Positions 53,418-60,123 of a stretch of 60,123 nucleotides of DNA are shown here, in pieces (within the stretch, counting starts at the first letter, position 1; each line of letters opens with the position of its first letter). Position numbers and translations under genes: made by a program. The stretch comes from Setaria digitata (lineage: Eukaryota > Nematoda > Chromadorea > Rhabditida > Setariidae), in contig RCAB01000399.1 in NCBI GenBank assembly GCA_003640385.1, positions 1 through 60,123 on the forward strand, written 5' to 3'. The notes beneath the pieces are model-generated. The model was not told the origin of the DNA and searched no databases. It saw only the letters and a list, made by a program, of their open reading frames with translations.

Positions 53418-54378
53418 TTAATCCTCAAGAAATAGTTCTTTCACCAATAAATCATTAGCGCACTGTCCACCGGCTAATTTTTTCGCCTAAATAAAAGACA
53501 TTTAAAAATATATGCAATCAAAATTTTTTATAAAATTATTTAACGGTAAATGTATGGTACAAAATACCTGTTGTTATTAGAGTTTTATTATTTTATAAAG
53601 TGGAATTTTAATTTTCCAAACAAACTTCGATATTATAAATGTAAATTTAATTAAGAAAATGTAAATACTATGCAAAAAAAAGGGAAAAATTTAACCTTAT
53701 TCCCGTAATCCATTAGTGTGGGAATTTCTTTTAGTTTAAATCTTTCATCAGTACGAAATGCGTTTGTTTGATCCTTCCAACTAAAATTTCCTTCATTAGT
53801 GAAAATGATAAATACACTAATTAATGAATGCGTAAGAATTCAACAATTTAAAAAACAATTCTTAAATTTCACTTCTTCACAAAAAAAAAAAAAAAAATAA
53901 AATGTTTAAAAATTACCAAATGAAACTAAGAAAAGAGAAAGAGTGGAAAAAAATTTACTATGTTCGTTGCCCTACAGCACACTCAATAAATGTAAGCGAA
54001 TCTGTTCCACCACATGATATAACATCCTTAATGACTTCTTCAATTACTGGTTCCGCTAAAAATTAAGAACAGATTATTAGAAATGACAAAATTTTTAAGA
54101 CAGAAAGAAATAGGATGAATTTTAGAGTAAATTAGTTATAAGAAAAAAAAAAAAGACAAAGATCACATCGCACAAAAACACTTCTTAGAATCAAAAGTAA
54201 AAAGAGGAAAAATTGAATTAGAAAAGATCAGGAAAAAAAATGTAAAACCTTTCACACAATCTGGGCACCAACTTTTGCCATCTTCTTTAGAACTTGTGAA
54301 TAAAATGATTGCACGATTTTTGATATTGCTTAATAAGGCATTTAGTTCATTTATTCCCTCAACTTTCTTTCGATCCAT
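53418..54378 (-). CDS. TXNDC17: Thioredoxin domain protein 17 (TRP14), 126 aa
   Basis: TRP14 is a cytosolic thioredoxin-like disulphide reductase that acts on small disulphides such as cystine, with electrons from thioredoxin reductase. Exons: 54378-54249, 54055-53959, 53780-53696 and 53486-53418; phases fit, total 126 residues against 123 in human. The active site is W-C-P-D-C at residues 37-41 after FTSSKEDGKS, the TRP14 form of the thioredoxin motif. AEPVIEE, the YWKDQTNAFR segment, the cis-proline region KEIPTLMDYG and the end LVKELFLED follow in family order. A CATTCTAG acceptor (ending 54403) lies 24 nt before the ATG and may take a spliced leader. The gene ends tail-to-tail with dyf-2, 307 bp apart. 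Confidence 0.95.
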
Positions 54379-54402
54379 TGTTATAATAGTAATTGTTATC
54401 AC

Positions 54403-55666
54403 CTAGAATGATAATCGCTTATCAGAAATGTCGAAATTTTTTTTTTTTTGAAACATATATCATCTATCTAGAGAGTGAGACGAAATCGAGATCAATAATA
54501 ATTAGTGTAAAAATTTTTGGCGACCATTCAAGAACTTTTGCTGCAATTGAAACATTATTTGATAAATTAATTGTCAAGGATATATTTTATCGATCAAATA
54601 TAACTTTTCTATCATTTAATAAAAGTTAAATTTTAAATTAGCTATAATCAATGGAGGAATCACAAAAAAAAAATTCTTCGTTTACTTTCCGATCACAAAT
54701 CGTATCATTCAATTCGGCAAATAATGAAAATAAATACTTTTCATATTTCACATATAGTAGTGAGAAAATTCATTGAAACGCTTGATATGTTAAATTTTTC
54801 TTAAAATTTAAAAACCTATCCTCTTTTTTCCTGTTTTAATTTTAATACTTCAAAAATTTAACATTAACTATTGGAATATTATCTAAAGAAATAAATAATT
54901 ACTGAGCAATTTGACAATATTTTATCAGATGCCATTAATTAATACAATCATACAGCAACTTTTTATTAGGAAATATTACTATTTATCACAATAATTAGTG
55001 CTATTTTAATTACACACTGATCAGCTTACAACATTTCCGCATTTTATAATAATATTAAAAAGGTAAACCTATAAATTTCGACATGAATCATCAACACACT
55101 AATATTTTTGCACTAATTATTCGAAAAAAAAAAAAAAACAAACGAAAGAATCCCGTACTTATATACAAAAATCATGTCAAAATTAACAGAATGACAAAGA
55201 AAAGCACGAATTTTTCTCTTCAAGACCAAATATAATTATTAATTAATTGGCATACTGTAAAATACAAATTTACCTTTTATTTCATTTCTTAAAATTTATG
55301 CAAAATAACTGATTCATGTCTGTTTTACTAAAATGAAACTTTTCATGTAAACTTTTCTATACATGCCGCGCAAATTTTTGCATTTTACAGGAGCTTTTTA
55401 TACTGCTAAAAATAAATTTTACTGTTGTGCAAAGAAAACAGAAGAAAAATGATCACCAAAAATTTATATTTTCAAGGATTTCCTTCTTGTGATAATAAGA
55501 GGATGAAGATTTTTTTTTTATTATTATTATTCTTATTGCTCTAAAATACAGCCCTTCCTTACTACTTCTATTGAATGCAAAAAGTTGAACGAAAAAAAAA
55601 AGAGGCAACTTTCCACTGCTCAAGTATAGAAAATATTAATGAATTGAAAATTTAAAAATTACAAAT
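54403..55666. other. Intergenic region, TXNDC17 to the 99-aa membrane protein
   Basis: About 1.3 kb of A+T-rich sequence with homopolymer runs. A plus-strand open frame at 54393-54629 has no splice or family support. I see nothing else in it. Confidence 0.6.
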
Positions 55667-56511
55667 TCAACGAGGCAGAGAGCTAGTTGGATGCCGTAAT
55701 TGTTCAGCAGCATTTTGTGGAAGCTTTTCTTTTATTTCATTGTGTAAAATTAATTTCATCAAATTTTTTCTTTTCGCATATTCCACTAATGCTTTATGTG
55801 CACTAACTCCAAGGCCAACTCGATTTGCTGTTCTTGCCAACCAATGTGTACTAGAAGTAGAAATGAATTTATTCTTCGGAGTTATTTAAAAAGAAAAAAG
55901 ACATTTTAACATAATTAATTGTCTATTTAAATGATACTTGAAAAATATTTTCATTGCAAACAATTATTTGCTTAAATATTTCGAACAAAAATTACTTTTT
56001 TTTTTTTTGAATTGTTTAAAAAGAGACAACTTCATTACAATCAGTAGTACCTCATTTTAATAATTCTCCACAATGCTATATCTTCTATTAAAATTTTTTT
56101 TTTTCATTCAAAATATCTAATTATTCATTATAAAATCGTATTATTTTTTTGAACAGCAATTTAAGCAAGCAATTCAGAAGGCACCAAATTCAACAATAAG
56201 CTTAAAATTGTGCAATTTTGAAAATCGGCGATAATTAAAGATGCTTAATTATACATTATGTGAAAAGTAAAGCAATTGAGATGTTGAGAAACTAGATTAA
56301 AATGATGACAGAGTTGGGTATAAGTTGTAAAAGTTGAATAATGATTAATTACATCGAGGAATAATGATAAGCTCAAGAATTATAATAATATTTACCTGCT
56401 AGTAATGGCTTCTGTAACACTTTTCAACTGACGAACATGAACAATTGTAATAAGCAATATCGCTAATGAACAAAAATTGGTAACAGCCGGAAAGATAAGA
56501 AGAATAAGCAT
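55667..56511 (-). CDS. Small putative single-pass membrane protein, about 99 aa
   Basis: Exon 56552-56396 and exon 55850-55667 join in phase (AG/T). The first ATG is at 56511, giving 99 residues. It opens with a hydrophobic stretch of about 26 residues (MLILLIFPAVTN, then SLAILLITIVHV), a likely membrane span. A basic segment with THWLARTANRVGLG and KALVEYAKRKNLMKLI follows, then a polar tail. The frame is also open upstream of the ATG (AEAAEEYYFW), so an undetected upstream coding exon is possible. Otherwise 56682-56627, between a CATTACAG acceptor and a CAG/GTAAGC donor, would be an untranslated first exon: all its frames stop or clash in phase. I do not recognise the family. Confidence 0.65.
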
Positions 56512-56626
56512 CCAAAAATAATACTCCTCAGCTGCTTCTGCACAAGAATGAACTAAATGGTATTAATTCAGTCAGAATTTTCTGTGATGAATATCAGTCG
56601 TTTTACCTTAATTGATATATGCTTAC

Positions 56627-56682
56627 CTGAGGCCAAAAGAAGTTATTTTTTTCTATCTTGTTGAAACTGATGAAGAAAAAGA
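56627..56682 (-). other. Likely 5' untranslated exon of the 99-aa gene
   Basis: Lies between CATTACATTACAG and a perfect CAG/GTAAGC donor. It contains no ATG and no frame that continues into the next exon in phase. The acceptor has no upstream exon I can find, so it may be the trans-splice site. Confidence 0.45.
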
Positions 56683-57857
56683 CTGTAATGTAATGTTCGA
56701 TAATTTATTGAAATTAATAAGGAATGATTTACAAAAACAAAGTTAGCAAAAGAGAAGATCTGCTAAAGTTAATAAAGAATGATAAAAAAGAAAAGAAGGG
56801 GACAATTCAAAATTTATTTAAATACAAGAAACACAAATCTTCGCTTCTTTCTTTTTAATTAAAAAACAAATTAAACGGAAAATAGTCCAAAAATTTCAAT
56901 GGAGTAAATAATCAACTGCAAACTAATAAACTTCAGGCTTTCTAATTAGCAAGAACAGATAAGGTACCATAGGAAAATTAAGCTATTTGCTAAAGCAATT
57001 TCCAAACATTCATGGTAAATTTTAAGATCTGATCTTACATATTTTCAAAATTTCCTTTTACTGATAAAAAAAAAAAAAGATATAAGAAAAACAATCTTAC
57101 GCATCATCAGATAACAGTTCCTTCACGGAAAGGATTAAACTCACAATTACTGGTCAAAGCGGAAGAAATATCCGAAATGGAGTCATTCCCGGAAATTAGA
57201 TGTACAAAACCGGCCATACAATAAATACAATTTTGATTGATAAAAGTTCACCCCAGGAACTATTTCTATTAAATAATAACAAAATTTGCAGTATACAACT
57301 GCATATATATGTGCTAACAATGTCACAATTAATATTTGAAAAATGAATTCTAAATGCAAAAAATAAGCAAAATTTCAAAAAAAAAAAAAAAAAAACGCTA
57401 TGCAAATTGCAGAAAGTGTCTGGGTCGTTTCACTCTCGGATGAGATAAACAAAAGATGAGGAAAACTAAGCTAAATGAGAGTTCCGCTTTAAATGTCTTA
57501 AAAACTTAACAACAATATAAGCAAATATAATTAACATATTATAATCAGACAATCAGTTACATTTAAAGTACTATCCAATCTTAAAAAGTAATTAAGGGAT
57601 TAATACGCTTAAATCAGTTACCTGATTGTATTATTATCATTACGCTCTTAATTAAATTTCCGGGATTTGTTGAAGGCATAATTATCTGATTATAACACAC
57701 CAAGTTCTTGAGGGGCATTATTATATCAAGCTTTCATTTAGCTTTACCATATTTATGTTTACTACATTTTAAGATGATGATTCTTGGAAAAGACTTTTCA
57801 ACCATTTTTAATTCTTGAGATGGATAAAATCATTGATTTTTCAATCAAATATCAATA
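56683..57857. other. Intergenic region, 99-aa gene to OSGEP
   Basis: About 1.2 kb with no supported open frame. A+T-rich with a few A and T runs. It separates two genes on the same strand and is longer than a typical nematode operon spacer. Confidence 0.6.
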
Positions 57858-59914
57858 TCAGTCACGCCAGACAACATGAACCTGATCAGTACGAAAACGT
57901 TGTGTAGTGCTGCACTCTTCAAGCGGTATTAATATTTTTGCATTTGCCATATGCCAACCAACTTGTGCAATCATTGCACCATTATCAATACAGAATCTTT
58001 CATCTGTAGCAAATAGTTTTGCGCCTCTAAAAAGAAATAATAAAAAAAAAAATCAAATGAAGAAGTGAAAATTTTATGTCCGCATATTTCGTTTCAGAAC
58101 TGTTTGTTTCTTGTCTTCATAATTCACTTCTACAATCTGATATGACTATTCTCTCTGAAATGTATATTCTGACGTTATCAATTAACTTGTACCTTTGTTC
58201 GGCCATAATTGACATCATTGTTTGGAGACGTTTATTGGAACCAACACCACCCACGATTAATACCTCATTACTGTTACAGTGTGCCATTGCTCTCTCTGTT
58301 ATTTCCACTAGCATAGCAAAAACTGTTTCCTAAAAACGAATTTAAATTAGGCAACAGTTTACAAAAAAAGAAATCTTCTTCCAGCGAAGGACAAGATTTG
58401 AATAATAAATTTACCATAAAGTACTAAAAGTTCTGACTTTCCTCGTGAAAAGTAATTTACGTAATTTAAAATAGAAATGATTTTCCAACAAACTGAGCAA
58501 ATATTCTACATGAAAATAAATCCGACAACTATCTGTTAATCTGTTATAAATACTAACTTGCAATGAGAAGCAAAGATCAGCTGCAGTACATTCACCGGTC
58601 CGAATCATTTGTACACCTTTATGTTCGATATATGAAAGGATACCAGAGAGTGATAAATCCATTCCTTTTACTGTATATGGTAAAGTAATAAACTTTTTTC
58701 CTTCCAATGCAAGTTGCTCTAAATTATAAGCTGGAAATGGATCATTTGGAAGATCCAATAGTCGAGCGAATCTAAACAAATATATTTTTAATATATCTTT
58801 AAAATATTTCTATGGATGAAAAAATTTGGAAAAATAAAAATAGTAAAGATTTTTCCAAATGAAATATTGTAATAGAAAAAAGAACAACAGAGTACCTATC
58901 AAGACAATTACCAACGGCAATATCTAATGTTTCACCAAATATTCTGTAGCGCTGATTAGAATAACTGATAACCTGGAAGAAAATAAATCAAATAACAGCA
59001 ATATCAACAAGTTCAAAATGGAAAAGAGCTGTTTATTTTGGTTACATAATTGTAAATTTAACACACCTGAGTATTACCTCCACTAACATATAATACCACC
59101 GGATTTTCGGCTTTTGTGATAAGACGTCCCATTTCAATATGACCAATGCAATGATTTACTGGATAAAGCGGAACTGACCATAACTGTGATAACGTACGTG
59201 CCACAATTGCACCAACTTGTAACGGTGCACCCATACCAGGTCCTTTTGTATAAGCAATTCCATCAATTTCAGTTTGTGGGTTCTTAAAAAAACAATTAAT
59301 ACCATTGAATATAGAATTTTAAACAAGAAATATCACACTACTTTTACTTCAATATAATCGAACCACAAAAACTTTCGTCCGATCATTCAATAATTACAGT
59401 GGAAAAACTAAACAATCATAAGAAAGTCCATTAAACCAATGAATATTAGTATTCCCCTGCACTAATACTACTTTCGACGTTTTATATTTCCAAGAATTAT
59501 CATAACTGACAATTAATAGCAAAATTTTTAGTGATATACAAGGATAACACAAAAACGAGTAATAAAAGCATTTAATTTATATCAGAATACTTACTTTAAT
59601 AGAAGCTTGTTGTAAAGCATCAATAACAATACGAATTATATTTTCTTTATGATGTGCAGCAGTTTCAGGTGGTCGAAATCCTTGGCCAGTTGGTGCATGA
59701 TAAGTTGCACGTGGATTTGATAATACCTGTATACATCTAATTAGCAAATATTACCACAAAAAAAAAAAAACCAATAAAATCAAATATAAAGAATAAGTAA
59801 AAAATTTTTTTTTCAAAAGTAAAGGAATAAATGAATGAATACCTCGCCATCACGAACAATTCCAACACCAACTTTATTAGCACTACTTTCAATTCCCAAA
59901 ATACAAACCATCAT
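57858..59914 (-). CDS. OSGEP: tRNA N6-adenosine threonylcarbamoyltransferase OSGEP/Kae1, 338 aa
   Basis: The catalytic subunit of the KEOPS complex, which transfers the threonylcarbamoyl group to A37 of ANN-decoding tRNAs. Exons: 59914-59843, 59726-59595, 59282-59067, 58972-58896, 58771-58558, 58329-58193 and 58026-57858. All junctions are in phase and the length is 337-338 residues against 335 in human. The metal-binding HCIGH motif lies at residues 112-116, in [77 protein letters not shown] and [11 protein letters not shown] follow in the expected order. No mitochondrial presequence is present, so this is the cytosolic paralogue and not OSGEPL1. Two in-frame ATGs stand in tandem (59914, 59911); the second is closer to the human N-terminus. 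Exon 3 uses an AAG acceptor. Confidence 0.97.
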
Positions 59915-59997
59915 ACAACATCTATCAGCAAAATCGATCTAATCGCAACAGCTCTTCCGCTTTCTATAATAAACAGAAATTTCGTTTTTTTTTTTTT

Positions 59998-60096
59998 CTT
60001 TTTTTTTTTTTTTTTCATATTTGCATTATTTAAAAATATTTTACAGNCTTTTTTTTTTTTTTTTTCATATTTGCATTATTTAAAAATATTTTACAG
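59998..60096 (+). repeat. 49-bp direct duplication around a single N
   Basis: A C followed by a T run and CATATTTGCATTATTTAA, ending in TTTTACAG, occupies 59998-60046. It is repeated identically at 60048-60096, with one N at 60047 between. As at 30458, this has the look of an unmerged contig overlap at a homopolymer. Confidence 0.92.
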
Positions 60097-60123
60097 TTAT
60101 GACAGAATAAGATATACATCACT

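Overview
The window is eukaryotic. It is very A+T-rich, full of long poly(A)/poly(T) runs and microsatellites, and its genes are cut into many short exons by GT-AG introns with T-rich acceptors. The gene set and the closeness of the AF10-like and S13-like products to Caenorhabditis elegans sequences recalled from memory point to a nematode. The low G+C and intron density would suit a clade III (filarial or other spirurid) worm, but that last step is inference. Several start codons sit 2-24 nt behind a T-rich AG acceptor with no upstream exon, as expected for spliced-leader trans-splicing.

Layout. 1-1.8 kb (minus): first coding exon of a possible CNOT10-like protein, and a small 96-residue gene I cannot name. 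1.8-9.2 kb: no gene seen. 9.2-11.7 kb (minus): a four-exon dephospho-CoA kinase domain protein (DCAKD type). 14.2-28.5 kb (minus): a large AF10/AF17-type chromatin reader (zfp-1/MLLT10) with the PHD, zinc-knuckle and extended-PHD module at its N-terminus and the octapeptide/leucine-zipper region that in AF10 binds DOT1L. 28.5-37.5 kb: no gene seen; it holds a giant CA microsatellite, G-rich minisatellites and a cluster of nuclear-receptor-like half-sites. 37.6-38.6 kb (minus): an unrecognised 187-residue protein. 38.85-39.17 kb: a G+C-rich island, probably coding but with an unresolved frame. 39.3-40.7 kb (plus): ribosomal protein S13. 41.2-53.1 kb (plus): a 36-exon WDR19/IFT144 gene (C. elegans dyf-2). 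53.4-59.9 kb (minus): TXNDC17/TRP14, a 99-residue membrane protein, and the KEOPS subunit OSGEP/Kae1.

The exon models were joined by hand by matching splice sites and reading phase. For rps-13 (151 aa), dyf-2 (1,355 aa), OSGEP (337-338 aa), TXNDC17 (126 aa) and DCAKD (234 aa) every junction keeps phase and the total length is close to that of the family, so these models are strong. The genes do not form one pathway: they cover chromatin, translation, tRNA modification, CoA synthesis, redox and ciliary transport. I found no CRISPR array, transposon, tRNA, rRNA or prokaryotic-type system.

Three single N bases lie at 194, 30458 and 60047. The last two are flanked by direct copies of the same sequence (about 184 bp and 49 bp), which looks like unmerged contig overlap and not biology.
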